This document shows positions 8,050 through 16,265 of a stretch of DNA of 32,398 bases, in pieces (position 1 is the stretch's first letter; each line of letters begins with the position of its first letter). A model generated the notes under the pieces. That model saw only the letters and a program-made list of their open reading frames with translations. It did no database searches and was not told where the DNA came from. A program made the position numbers and the translations under genes. Source of the DNA: Balneolaceae bacterium. GTDB taxonomy: Bacteria > Bacteroidota > Rhodothermia > Balneolales > Balneolaceae. The stretch spans positions 1 through 32,398 of the forward strand of contig SLKI01000029.1 of assembly GCA_007134695.1 (NCBI GenBank). Direction: 5' to 3'.

Positions 8050-9871
8050 AGGGAATCTCTCCGTCTACTTTCTTCTTCGTTTTCAGTTTACCCATTTCGA
8101 TGTCGCGCAGGCAGCGGCGCATGATTTTACCGCTTCGGGTCTTTGGAAGCTCTTCGACGACCTCATACTCCCTCGGAGCCACAGCCGACCCAAGCTTTTT
8201 TCTCGCAAAACCCTTCAGGTCCATGAGTAACTCCTCTTCGTTCTCTCCCGCTTTTTCCCTGAGTACCACAAATGCCTTGACCAGCTCTCCCATCATCGGA
8301 TCCGGTTTGCCGATAACAGCCGCTTCGGCTACATTCGGATGTTCCAAAAGGGCGCTTTCCACTTCGAACGGCCCCACCATATGGCCGGCTGTCTTGATGA
8401 TATCATCGGCCCGTCCTACAAACCAGTAATATCCCTCATCATCCCGGTATGCCAGATCACCGGTCATATACCATTCCCCGGCAAATGAGTTTTTATACCT
8501 CTCTTCATCGTCCAGATAGGCACGAAACATCGACGGCCAGCCGCTCTTCAGGGCAAGTTCTCCGGACTCACCCGGTGTTTTGACAGGCTTGACCCGAATT
8601 CCCTTTCCCTCTGGCCTCGAGACTTCCATTACCGCCGCCTCGATACCGGGCAGCGGTTTCCCCATCGAGCCCGGCTTGACCGGCAGACCAGGATAGTTGG
8701 CGATCATGATTCCGCCGGTTTCGGTCTGCCACCAGTTGTCAAGAATCGGCATGCCGAGGTTTTTTTCACTCCAGCGAATCGCTTCGGGGTTCAAGGGTTC
8801 TCCGACACTGTGGATGAGCCTCAGTTCACTCAGGTCATACTCTTTCCGCACGTCGATATTGATCCGCATCAATCTTCGAATTGCAGTGGGTGCCGTATAC
8901 CAGATGTTAACTTTTTCCTTTTCGAGGATGCCATACCACAACGACGCGTCAAAATCCGCTTCAACTATCAGATTACCGATTCCATGCATCAGGGGCGATA
9001 AAATGCCGTACGATGTGCCGGTCACCCAGCCCGGATCGGCCGTGCACCAGAACAGATCACCGGGCTGAAAGTCGAGAACGTACTTGCCGGTCATGTAATG
9101 GGTAACCGCCGCCTGATGAACGTGAACCACCCCTTTCGGCATACCGGTAGTTCCGCTTGTAAAATGCAGCAGTGCCTGGTCTTCAGCATCAGTTTCTACG
9201 ACCTCAAAGGATTCTGAAGCTTCGCTCATCAATCTCGAGAAACATTTTATAACTACATGGTTCTGGTCCACCCCGGTCAGGCCGTCGGTTAACAGTATCA
9301 ATTTCAGGTGTACCAGCCGGTCGAGTATGGGGGTCACTTTTTTCTTATAGAGTTCACTTGAGGTCACCAGGACCTTTGCCTTTCCCTTGTGGAGCCGCTG
9401 ATAGATCGGTTCCGGACCGTAAATAGAGAATAGCGGGCAGTAGATACTTCCGTTTTTCAGAGTCCCCAATGCAGAAAAATAGAGTTCAGGAATTCGTCCT
9501 GTTAATGTACAGACGACATCCCCTTTGCGGATTCCAGCTGACCGCAACAGGTTGGCAAATCGATTGGTCTGCTCACTCAGCTGCTGGTAGGTGAACTCTT
9601 TTCTTTTACCATCTTCACCGATCCAGCGTATGGCGAGACTCTCTTTCAAATGGCTCTCGGCATGACGATCCACTGCTTCATACCCGATGTTCAGTCCCTT
9701 GTTACCGGGCAGTCCGGATAGTTCAGCGGCAGCATCCTCCCACCTAAACGATCTCCGAAACTGTTCGTAATCCTGAAGATTGGGAGTACGCTGCTTTCTC
9801 TTTTGTTTTCGAGGTTCGAGAGCGGCTTTTTTGCCTCTCTTTTTCGTTTTCTGTTTCATCATTCCATCCAT
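8042..9871 (-). CDS. acsA: Acetate-CoA ligase (AMP-forming), AcsA type
   Basis: The enzyme activates acetate, or another short acid, to acetyl-CoA through acetyl-AMP. The adenylate-forming motifs are visible: FTSGTTGMPKGVVH, the DPGWVTGTSYG acetyl-CoA-synthetase segment, WWQTETGG, and YMTGDLAYRDDEGYYWFVGRADD. The catalytic lysine that is also the known acetylation site is Lys582 in RSGKIMRR. At 609 residues it is nearer Bacillus AcsA than enteric Acs, plus a very basic 30-residue N-terminus. The start is uncertain: ATG 9871 lies only 2 nt after AGGGAGG, and ATG 9862 or 9859 are alternatives. It is the first gene of the acetyl-CoA operon, and two candidate operator palindromes lie upstream (9944 and 10054). 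Confidence 0.92.
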   Translation of the reverse strand: MDGMMKQKTKKRGKKAALEPRKQKRKQRTPNLQDYEQFRRSFRWEDAAAELSGLPGNKGLNIGYEAVDRHAESHLKESLAIRWIGEDGKRKEFTYQQLSEQTNRFANLLRSAGIRKGDVVCTLTGRIPELYFSALGTLKNGSIYCPLFSIYGPEPIYQRLHKGKAKVLVTSSELYKKKVTPILDRLVHLKLILLTDGLTGVDQNHVVIKCFSRLMSEASESFEVVETDAEDQALLHFTSGTTGMPKGVVHVHQAAVTHYMTGKYVLDFQPGDLFWCTADPGWVTGTSYGILSPLMHGIGNLIVEADFDASLWYGILEKEKVNIWYTAPTAIRRLMRINIDVRKEYDLSELRLIHSVGEPLNPEAIRWSEKNLGMPILDNWWQTETGGIMIANYPGLPVKPGSMGKPLPGIEAAVMEVSRPEGKGIRVKPVKTPGESGELALKSGWPSMFRAYLDDEERYKNSFAGEWYMTGDLAYRDDEGYYWFVGRADDIIKTAGHMVGPFEVESALLEHPNVAEAAVIGKPDPMMGELVKAFVVLREKAGENEEELLMDLKGFARKKLGSAVAPREYEVVEELPKTRSGKIMRRCLRDIEMGKLKTKKKVDGEIPYG

Positions 9872-9943
9872 TGCCTCCCTGACATGCTTGGTTGCCTCTC
9901 CTTTATCCTTGTTTCAGAGTAAAAAAGATTCCTGCGCGGTCTT

Positions 9944-9960
9944 GTAGGGGATACTCTCAG
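9944..9960. promoter_or_regulatory. Candidate operator, weaker copy (acsA promoter)
   Basis: GTAGGGGATACTCTCAG agrees with 14 of 17 positions of the motif shared by 2271, 10054, 20415 and 23703. The left arm is strong and the right arm is decayed. It lies about 81 nt upstream of the annotated acsA ATG. Confidence 0.3.
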
Positions 9961-9993
9961 GTAATTGTCAGTGAATTTTGAATTGCGGTATAG

Positions 9994-10025
9994 CCACTTC
10001 CAGGCAAACCCACTCCCAGGCAGAG
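9994..10025. repeat. 16-bp tandem direct repeat upstream of acsA
   Basis: CCACTTCCAGGCAAAC is followed directly by CCACTCCCAGGCAGAG; 13 of 16 positions agree. It lies between the two candidate operators of the acsA/tonB region. A role as a second regulator site is possible but unsupported. Confidence 0.45.
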
Positions 10026-10053
10026 CCAAACTCCGCCCCAACCGGGAGTACAA

Positions 10054-10070
10054 GTAGTGAAAAACACTAC
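10054..10070. promoter_or_regulatory. Candidate 17-bp palindromic operator (acsA / tonB)
   Basis: GTAGTG and CACTAC are perfect inverted arms around AAAAA. The site fits the 17-bp motif shared with 2271, 20415 and 23703. Its centre lies 191 nt upstream of acsA and 121 nt upstream of tonB. The LuxR-type regulator at 20480 is the natural candidate binder, by inference. Confidence 0.5.
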
Positions 10071-10182
10071 AAGGGGAGTCAGAATCGTCTCTCAATCCGA
10101 CGGGGCCGAAATGCATAGCTTATCTATTCGCAAGTCCCAAGTTCGAAAAATCTCATGAGAGACTAATGAAAGGGAGGGAACA

Positions 10183-10866
10183 ATGAAAGAAGCCAATCAC
10201 AATACAGTAAGAAATCACGGCAGAAAAGATCCGGAAGCAGATCTCAAAGAGTATTACACGATATTCCGGCTAATCGGACTTTTACTGGTTTTGACTACCT
10301 TTATCATTATTGCGAAAGTCGAAATCACATCGGACAAGGAGTTGGTCTATCACCTGGTTGAACGGGAAGTGATCGAGATAGAAGAGATTGTGAGAACCGA
10401 GCAGATCGAGATTCCCCCTCCGCCGCCCAGGCCCCGAACCCCTCAACCGGTACCGGATAACGAGATAATCGAAGATTTTACTTTTGAGCTGGACGCAGAG
10501 CTTCGGCTCGACAGGCCCCTGGACTTTCCACCGCCGCCGGCTGCAAATGAAGAGGAAGAGGAGGATTTCTTTCTCGTCGTAGAACAGATGCCTGAACTGA
10601 TCGGAGGCCTTGCCGGGTTACAGGAGAAGATCCGATATCCGGAAGCCGCCCGACGTGCCGGTATCGAGGGAAGAGTCTATATTCAGTTCATTGTCAATGA
10701 ACAAGGTGATGTGGAAAACCCTGTTGTAGTTCGGGGCATCGGCGGCGGTGCCGACGAAGAGGCGCTCCGTGTTGTCAGTGAAGCAAAATTTCAGCCCGGA
10801 ATGCAGCGCGGCCGGCCGGTTCGCGTACAATACAGCCTCCCTGTCGTTTTCAGATTAAGAAATTAG
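10183..10866 (+). CDS. TonB family energy-transducing protein
   Basis: The 227-residue protein transfers proton-motive-force energy from an ExbB/ExbD complex to outer-membrane receptors. One membrane segment (about residues 27-46) sits after a short cytosolic N-terminus. A Pro-rich periplasmic spacer (IPPPPPRPRTPQPVPD) and an acidic stretch follow. The C-terminal TonB domain begins near residue 130 with MPELIGG and contains IRYPEAARRAGIEGRVYIQFIVNEQG and a terminal SLPVVFRLRN, a Bacteroidota/Balneolia pattern. AGGGAGG precedes ATG 10183. exbBD and a receptor are absent from the window, so its partners lie elsewhere. The gene is divergent from acsA and shares its control region. Confidence 0.9.
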   Translation: MKEANHNTVRNHGRKDPEADLKEYYTIFRLIGLLLVLTTFIIIAKVEITSDKELVYHLVEREVIEIEEIVRTEQIEIPPPPPRPRTPQPVPDNEIIEDFTFELDAELRLDRPLDFPPPPAANEEEEEDFFLVVEQMPELIGGLAGLQEKIRYPEAARRAGIEGRVYIQFIVNEQGDVENPVVVRGIGGGADEEALRVVSEAKFQPGMQRGRPVRVQYSLPVVFRLRN

Positions 10867-10876
10867 AAGAGAGGAT

Positions 10877-11770
10877 TTATGACAAGAGAATCAGACTGTT
10901 TGCAAGTCGTTCGAACAGGGGCTTTTTCCGCTTCATCTCCGCTTCATCTACTCCGGCGCCCAGCATCTTGCGACGGGCTATCAGAAGGGGCCCGGGGTAG
11001 TGAGAGAGTAGATCTGTATCGATCGATCCATACATCTCACTATTGACAAATACCTGATCTTCAATTTCCGGAAACCATTTGTGGACTTCCTCTGCAAACC
11101 GATCCCGTTCACTTTTTTCCATCAGTTCTTCACTCCAGAATAGTCTCGGGGTTCGTCCGAGGGTAGCTGCGAGCCCAAGAGTCCAGTTGACCACCTGCAC
11201 GCTCTCCTTCGGTGTCGTGCAAAGTCCGATCAGCTGCGTCGGCCATTCGGGAGTCGGTTCGTTCCAGATACAGAGTGGTACGTTACACTGACCGGCAAGG
11301 TAACGCGCATTTCTACCGATACGAGCTGTCCGCCGGCCTGAAATTCTAACCCGGCCGATGTGTACAAGATCGGAAATCGAAGCAGCCTTGAGAAGCTCCC
11401 GGTCTACCGGCCCGCGCTTGATTTCATAATTCCAGCGGACCTGCAACTGTTTACTGTACCCCGAAAGCAATCTTTTATGAAGTGCACCAACAGCTTTTGA
11501 TTCATCGGAGAGATCCTTTTCGGTAAAAGGAAGCAGCTCCCCGGTATAGCTGCTCACCTGCTGTGTAAAACTGAAACGGCTTGCCTCAAACCATTCACTC
11601 TCTTCGATGTAGATCGCTCTCAGGTTTGCCTTTGTTCTGAATGCAAGATGAATGGCCGATTTAACCAACGGCCTCGCAGCCGAAGTGGAATCGATCGCAA
11701 CCAAAATCGAAGTGAGGTTGAGCTGTACCTTCTCCGGCTCACGGATATCGGAACGATCAGGTTGACTCAT
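10877..11770 (-). CDS. Universal stress protein, divergent two-domain type
   Basis: This 297-residue cytosolic protein starts with a USP-like strand (TSILVAIDSTSAARPLVKSAIHLA) and has a second, weaker half from about residue 160 (TQLIGLCTTPKESVQVVNWTLGLA). The ATP loop is degenerate: GRVRISGRRTARIGR keeps the spacing of G-2X-G-9X-G-S but has Arg in place of the second Gly and the Ser. ATP binding is therefore doubtful. AGGAGT, overlapping the stop of the Lon-like gene, precedes ATG 11770; the gap is 9 bp, so the two are co-translated neighbours. It converges on tonB with a 10-bp gap. It is the last gene of the long stress run. Confidence 0.75.
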   Translation of the reverse strand: MSQPDRSDIREPEKVQLNLTSILVAIDSTSAARPLVKSAIHLAFRTKANLRAIYIEESEWFEASRFSFTQQVSSYTGELLPFTEKDLSDESKAVGALHKRLLSGYSKQLQVRWNYEIKRGPVDRELLKAASISDLVHIGRVRISGRRTARIGRNARYLAGQCNVPLCIWNEPTPEWPTQLIGLCTTPKESVQVVNWTLGLAATLGRTPRLFWSEELMEKSERDRFAEEVHKWFPEIEDQVFVNSEMYGSIDTDLLSHYPGPLLIARRKMLGAGVDEAEMKRKKPLFERLANSLILLS

Positions 11771-11779
11771 TACTGACTC

Positions 11780-14251
11780 CTATTTCTGATTTTTCTGATG
11801 GTTACCCCGACCCAGAAATTCCTGCTGAATAGAAGCGAACCGCTGCAGTTTTTTCTCGACCCGGTCGTTTACAGACCCTTCCGGATAATTGCCCTGCTCG
11901 TCGGGTTCACCCATCATGTGGCCGGTTAAAAGTGCCATACCTTCATCGATCGTCCGGATCGCATAGATATGGAACCGACCCTTCTCAACGGCCTGTACCA
12001 CCTCTTTCTTCAGCATCAGGTTTTTTACATTGGCCTGCGGGATCAATACACCCTGTTCCCCTGTCAAGTCCCGCTCTTTACAGATATCAAAAAATCCTTC
12101 AATCTTTTCGTTAACCCCTCCGATCGGTTGAATCTCGCCGTGCTGATTGACCGAGCCGGTTACTGCAATCGACTGATTGAGCGGAATCTCTGAAATGGCT
12201 GAGAGTAAAGCATAGAGTTCCGTTGATGATGCACTGTCTCCATCCACCCCGCCATAAGACTGTTCAAATACCAAACTTGCATTCAGCGACAGAGGCCTTT
12301 CACCGGCATAACGAGCTCCCAAAAATGACGAGAGAATCATCACACCCTTGGAGTGGATAGGGCCACTCATCTCCACCTCCCGTTCTATATTGACCACTTC
12401 ACCCTTCCCCACACGGACTCGGGCTGTTATACGGGTTGGGTGGCCAAAAAGGCTGTTACCCAGTCTCACCACCGAAAGCCCGTTCACCTGCCCGGTCTTT
12501 TCTCCTTCGGTGTCGATAAAGATAGTTTTCCGTAAAATCTCTTCCTGATACCGATCCTTTAGACGGCCGGAGCGGTAATGTCGCTGTTCGATTGCTTTTT
12601 CAACCGCTTTTTCTCCGATCACCTTATCCCCCTCCTGCCGGCACCAGAAATCGGATTCTCTCAAAATATCGAGAATCGTTTTCATCCGGGTTGTCAACTT
12701 CTGACGATCTCCGGCAAGACGAGAGGCATACTCAATCAGTCGAGCCACTCCCGAACGATCCATCGGATAAAGGTCGTTGGATCGGACAAGCTCAGCGATA
12801 ATTCTCGCATACAGATCCTGGTTTTCCTCATTCCAGTTGAGCTGATCTTCAAAATCGACTTCAACCTTGAAGAGGTTTTTAAAATCCTGATCGTAAAAGC
12901 AGAGAAGATTGTACAACAGCCTGCTTCCGGTCAGAACAACTTTGACATTCAGATCAATCGGCTCAGGCTCAAGAGTCAGAGTGCTGAGCAGCCCATACAT
13001 ATCGCCTGGTGACTCCACTTTCAATTTACTGCTCTGAAGAGCCCGTTTCAGGCCGTCCCAGGCATAAGGCTGCGTCAGAAGACGGAGTGCATCGATCACA
13101 AGATACCCGCCATTAGCCCGATGGAGTGAACCCGGTTTGATGTAGGTAAAATCGGTGGTCATAGTCCCCATTTTTGAGATATGCTCAACCCTCCCGATCA
13201 GATTCTTATATGTCGGATTGTCTTCGTAGATCACCGGAGCTCCATCCTTTTTTGAATGATCCACGATGACGTTGACCGTATATCGCCACAAAACCGGATG
13301 TTCGGAGGGTGGCATCTGCTTCATTTTCCGCTCGCCACCGGAAAGTGCCTGCAGGAAAGGATTCCCGCCACCCGGGTTGATGATTTCGTCTACATGATTA
13401 AGGATATCCTCTTCAGTTCGGTTTAAATACTCCTGAACAGCAGGACGGTGCTCAAATGCATTTCGAACTTCGCTGATGAGTCCCCGAATCGAATACTCGG
13501 CAAATCTTCGGTTCAGTTCATTACGCATCTCCCGATATTTCCTTTGCCTTTCCGGTACCTGTCTCAGGATCGACTGAAGTTCTTTTTGAAGATCCTGAAC
13601 TCTCTCTTCCAGCTCTTCTCGCTCTTCGTCCGAAAGTTTTTCGACATCTTCATGAGTAAGAACTTTCCCTTTGCGAACCGGGGCAAAGCTGTAACCAACC
13701 GGTGTATTCATAATCTTCAGCCCCTGTTCTTCTGCCTTTCGCTGCAACTCATTAAACTCGGTTCGCTCCTCTTCGGTAAACTCCTCCTCTATCGACTGCC
13801 GGCGGGTCTGATACTCTTCACTCTCAAAAGCACTGGTAAGCGCGTTCGGCAGATCCTCTGCAAAGCGATTCATCAAATCCCGCAGCTGTACCGCCTCCCC
13901 CGGTGCCAGCTCCAGGGTAACCGGCTTGAATTCATCTTCATAATTACAGACGTAACACCAGTCGTTCGGAGTCTCCTTGCCCGAAGCCTCTCTTTTAATC
14001 ACTTCGTCCAGAAGTGTACGTTTGTCGGTTTCATCCGGCCCGAGTGCGAAGAGGTTGAAACCATCCTTCTGCATCTTGACGCCGAAAAAAGCAGATGTCA
14101 GTGCGCGATCCTGACCGGCAAAAGGGTATTCGACAGGTTCCGCTTTATCGGTCAGATCAAACGACAAGGTGGAATGCTCACAAAACCTGTACAACTTGTC
14201 ATGAGAGAGCTGATTCTGTTTTACCACTTCATCCGTTTTATGAGTGCTCAT
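11780..14251 (-). CDS. Lon-like AAA protease (AsrA/YcbZ-type)
   Basis: This 823-residue protein belongs to the Lon-related group with an inserted AAA+ module, like E. coli YcbZ and Pseudomonas AsrA, not to classical LonA. The C-terminal S16 peptidase domain has Ser673 in DGDSAS and Lys716 in GGVNEK, the same 43-residue spacing as the Lon catalytic dyad. A Walker B-like GGYLVIDA is present. The only P-loop candidate, GPDETDKR at residues 71-78, lacks the usual Gly before Lys, so ATP use may be altered. A long charged coiled-coil segment covers about residues 150-260. Good AAGGAG precedes ATG 14251. AsrA in Pseudomonas promotes a heat-shock-like response, consistent with the hsp20 and usp neighbours. 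Confidence 0.9.
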   Translation of the reverse strand: MSTHKTDEVVKQNQLSHDKLYRFCEHSTLSFDLTDKAEPVEYPFAGQDRALTSAFFGVKMQKDGFNLFALGPDETDKRTLLDEVIKREASGKETPNDWCYVCNYEDEFKPVTLELAPGEAVQLRDLMNRFAEDLPNALTSAFESEEYQTRRQSIEEEFTEEERTEFNELQRKAEEQGLKIMNTPVGYSFAPVRKGKVLTHEDVEKLSDEEREELEERVQDLQKELQSILRQVPERQRKYREMRNELNRRFAEYSIRGLISEVRNAFEHRPAVQEYLNRTEEDILNHVDEIINPGGGNPFLQALSGGERKMKQMPPSEHPVLWRYTVNVIVDHSKKDGAPVIYEDNPTYKNLIGRVEHISKMGTMTTDFTYIKPGSLHRANGGYLVIDALRLLTQPYAWDGLKRALQSSKLKVESPGDMYGLLSTLTLEPEPIDLNVKVVLTGSRLLYNLLCFYDQDFKNLFKVEVDFEDQLNWNEENQDLYARIIAELVRSNDLYPMDRSGVARLIEYASRLAGDRQKLTTRMKTILDILRESDFWCRQEGDKVIGEKAVEKAIEQRHYRSGRLKDRYQEEILRKTIFIDTEGEKTGQVNGLSVVRLGNSLFGHPTRITARVRVGKGEVVNIEREVEMSGPIHSKGVMILSSFLGARYAGERPLSLNASLVFEQSYGGVDGDSASSTELYALLSAISEIPLNQSIAVTGSVNQHGEIQPIGGVNEKIEGFFDICKERDLTGEQGVLIPQANVKNLMLKKEVVQAVEKGRFHIYAIRTIDEGMALLTGHMMGEPDEQGNYPEGSVNDRVEKKLQRFASIQQEFLGRGNHQKNQK

Positions 14252-14315
14252 ACAATCTCCTTATAAGCAGTTATAGCCAGTTAATCCAATCCCGATTTCG
14301 TGTCAATAAGCTTTG

Positions 14316-15770
14316 TCAGCCCTTGATCACTCCTGCCGGCCGAAGCAGCGCAACTTTGCTTGCCAACCCGGCTTCGTGCACTGTATCGACCACCAATTCC
14401 ACATCCTTGTAAGCCGCAGGTGCTTCTTCAGCTAACCCGGCAAATGAACCTGCTTCGACCGAGATCCCCATTGAAGCCAATTCTTTTTTCAGTTTTTGGG
14501 CATCCACTTCTCGCTTCGCAGCACGACGAGACATTTTGCGGCCGGCCCCATGACAGGTCGACCCGAACGCCTGATTCATTCCGCTCTCTGCACCGGCAAG
14601 CACAAACGACCCGGTTCCCATGCTGCCCGGAATTAAAACCGGCTGCCCGGCTTTTCTGTAACGTTCCGGTATTTCCGGATGTCCAGGCCCGAAAGCCCGA
14701 GTTGCCCCCTTCCGGTGAACAATCAGCTCTTTCTCTTCGCTGTTGACCCGATGCCGCTCCCGCTTGGCAATATTGTGAGCCACATCATAAAGCAGCTCTA
14801 CTTGATCGCCCGGCGACTTCATCACATTTTCCCAGGCCTTACGAACCTCCCAGGAGATCACCTGCCGATTGCAAAAAGCAAAGTTGGCGGCGGCAGCCAT
14901 TGCCTTCAGATATCGAACACCATCTTCCGAATTGATCGGTGCACAGGCCAGTTCGCGGTCGGGCAGGTTAAGTCCATACTCCGGCAGTTTTTTAACAAAC
15001 ATACGGAGATAATCGGTCGCCACCTGGTGACCCAGGCCTCTCGATCCGGTATGAATCATAATCACAACCTGATCTTCAAACAGCCCAAATGCCCGGGCAG
15101 CGTCGGTATGAAAGATCTGCTCCACACGTCCAATCTCGACGAAATGATTTCCGGCGCCGAGTGTACCCAGTTGATCATGCCCCCGTTTCTTCGCCTGTTC
15201 AGAAACAAAAGATGCATCAGCGTCCGGAAGCTTACCATTCGACTCCATCCGAATCCGGTCCTCTTCAAATGCATAACCCTGCTCGACAGCCCATTCAACA
15301 CCCCGCATCAGCACCTGATTTATCTGGTCGGTCGACAGCTTGATGGGGCCGCCGCGGCCCATGCCCCTGGGAACCATCCGGGTCATTTCATGCGTTAATT
15401 CGGGGATTTTATTACGAATATTCTCATATTTCTCCGGGGTAAACATCAGGCGCACTCCACAGTTAATGTCATAGCCGATTCCGCCCGGAGAAACCACCCC
15501 TTCGTTGATATCGAATGCGGCAACTCCGCCAATAGGGAAACCATAACCCTCATGGCCGTCGGGCATGACGATCGCTGCTTTTTCGATTCCGGGCAGTGTA
15601 GAGACATTCATAATCTGGCTCACCGTACGGTCCTGCATAAAGTCTTCTATGAGCGCTTCTGATGCATAGATTCGGGCCGGGACCCTCATATCCGGGCGGG
15701 TCGAGACCGGTATCTCCCAAAGGCAGCGATCCAGCTGTATCAGATCGGACACGTGAATTTCAACTGACAT
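14316..15770 (-). CDS. rtcB: RNA-splicing ligase RtcB
   Basis: RtcB joins RNA 2',3'-cyclic phosphate or 3'-phosphate ends to 5'-OH ends with GTP and Mn2+, healing cleaved tRNA or rRNA. The 484-residue length matches the full archaeal/bacterial form. Metal and nucleotide ligands are visible: DINCGVRL with Asp101 and Cys104, GTLGAGNHFVEI, MIHTGSRGLGHQ, and the guanylylated His407 in CHGAGRKMSR. AAGGAAG precedes ATG 15770. The activator archease is directly upstream (41-bp gap). M. tuberculosis Rv2631 (RtcB) is a DosR-regulon gene, so the stress context has precedent. Confidence 0.96.
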   Translation of the reverse strand: MSVEIHVSDLIQLDRCLWEIPVSTRPDMRVPARIYASEALIEDFMQDRTVSQIMNVSTLPGIEKAAIVMPDGHEGYGFPIGGVAAFDINEGVVSPGGIGYDINCGVRLMFTPEKYENIRNKIPELTHEMTRMVPRGMGRGGPIKLSTDQINQVLMRGVEWAVEQGYAFEEDRIRMESNGKLPDADASFVSEQAKKRGHDQLGTLGAGNHFVEIGRVEQIFHTDAARAFGLFEDQVVIMIHTGSRGLGHQVATDYLRMFVKKLPEYGLNLPDRELACAPINSEDGVRYLKAMAAAANFAFCNRQVISWEVRKAWENVMKSPGDQVELLYDVAHNIAKRERHRVNSEEKELIVHRKGATRAFGPGHPEIPERYRKAGQPVLIPGSMGTGSFVLAGAESGMNQAFGSTCHGAGRKMSRRAAKREVDAQKLKKELASMGISVEAGSFAGLAEEAPAAYKDVELVVDTVHEAGLASKVALLRPAGVIKG

Positions 15771-15811
15771 AATCTTCCTTTCTCACTCATTCAAATTGAC
15801 TCTACCTATTA

Positions 15812-16237
15812 TTACACATCAAAGACAATAATCGTTTCGAAATTCCCTTGATCATTGAGCACAATATCGGCCTCATGATAGGTGACCGCCTTAATATCCA
15901 GATCCACTTCGTTCACACTTCGCCCCTCCAGTAATGCAACCAGATTATGGTCACTAATCGATTCAAAAGAACAGTCACAGAAAATAGATCGGTTCAAAGA
16001 GCCGAGCGTCAACACTTCAGAAAGAAAATCGATCAGCAGAACTGTCGAGTCGGGAGCTTCCAGTTCAACCTTCTCCACCCGAGAAACTTCCTGCTCCTCT
16101 TCACAAAACCCGGGCTTCAAAAGCCGGTTCATACTTGCCAGGCCGGTCAGGAAGAGCTCGGGCAGAGACTCACCGGTCACTTTTAATTTGATATCCGCAG
16201 TATGCGGTAGTATTTCAACTCCTTTCGGCATCTTCAT
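15812..16237 (-). CDS. Archease (RtcB activator)
   Basis: This 141-residue protein matches archease, which promotes RtcB guanylylation and multiple turnover. Diagnostic segments are the N-terminal LPHTADIKLKVTGESLPELF, LLIDFLSEVLTL in the middle, the LKAVTYH-like IKAVTYHEADI, and a hydrophobic C-terminus ending in FDV; the conserved Asp residues fit the Ca2+/metal site of the family. It lies between ppsA (28-bp gap) and rtcB (41-bp gap) on the same strand. The start at ATG 16237 or the ATG two codons later cannot be resolved; no strong ribosome site is visible. Pairing with rtcB makes the call secure. Confidence 0.93.
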   Translation of the reverse strand: MKMPKGVEILPHTADIKLKVTGESLPELFLTGLASMNRLLKPGFCEEEQEVSRVEKVELEAPDSTVLLIDFLSEVLTLGSLNRSIFCDCSFESISDHNLVALLEGRSVNEVDLDIKAVTYHEADIVLNDQGNFETIIVFDV

Positions 16238-16265
16238 CTGTCGGGGATCTATTTAAAAGAGCATA

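Larger units (their letters stand above)
9872..10182. promoter_or_regulatory. Divergent control region, acsA / tonB
   Basis: These 311 bp separate the start of acsA (-) from the start of tonB (+). They contain a GTAGGGGATAC half-palindrome (9944-9960), a 16-bp direct repeat (9994-10025), a perfect-armed palindrome (10054-10070), and the tonB ribosome site AGGGAGG. The two palindrome centres are 110 bp apart. A short open frame on the minus strand (9859-10116) has no recognisable product. No confident -10/-35 boxes could be read. Confidence 0.55.

Noticed and set aside
4728-9871. Acetoin dehydrogenase operon
   Set aside because: Not excluded, but acoR, acoX or lpd neighbours are absent and pairing with acsA favours a pyruvate/acetyl-CoA role, so PDH is preferred.
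9859-10116. 85-codon minus-strand open frame upstream of acsA
   Set aside because: Composition and translation look non-coding, and it lies across the promoter region with candidate operators.
13448-14266. 272-codon plus-strand frame opposite the Lon-like gene
   Set aside because: It is antisense to a clearly conserved protease, and its translation is Leu/Phe/Arg-rich without any domain; a shadow frame.
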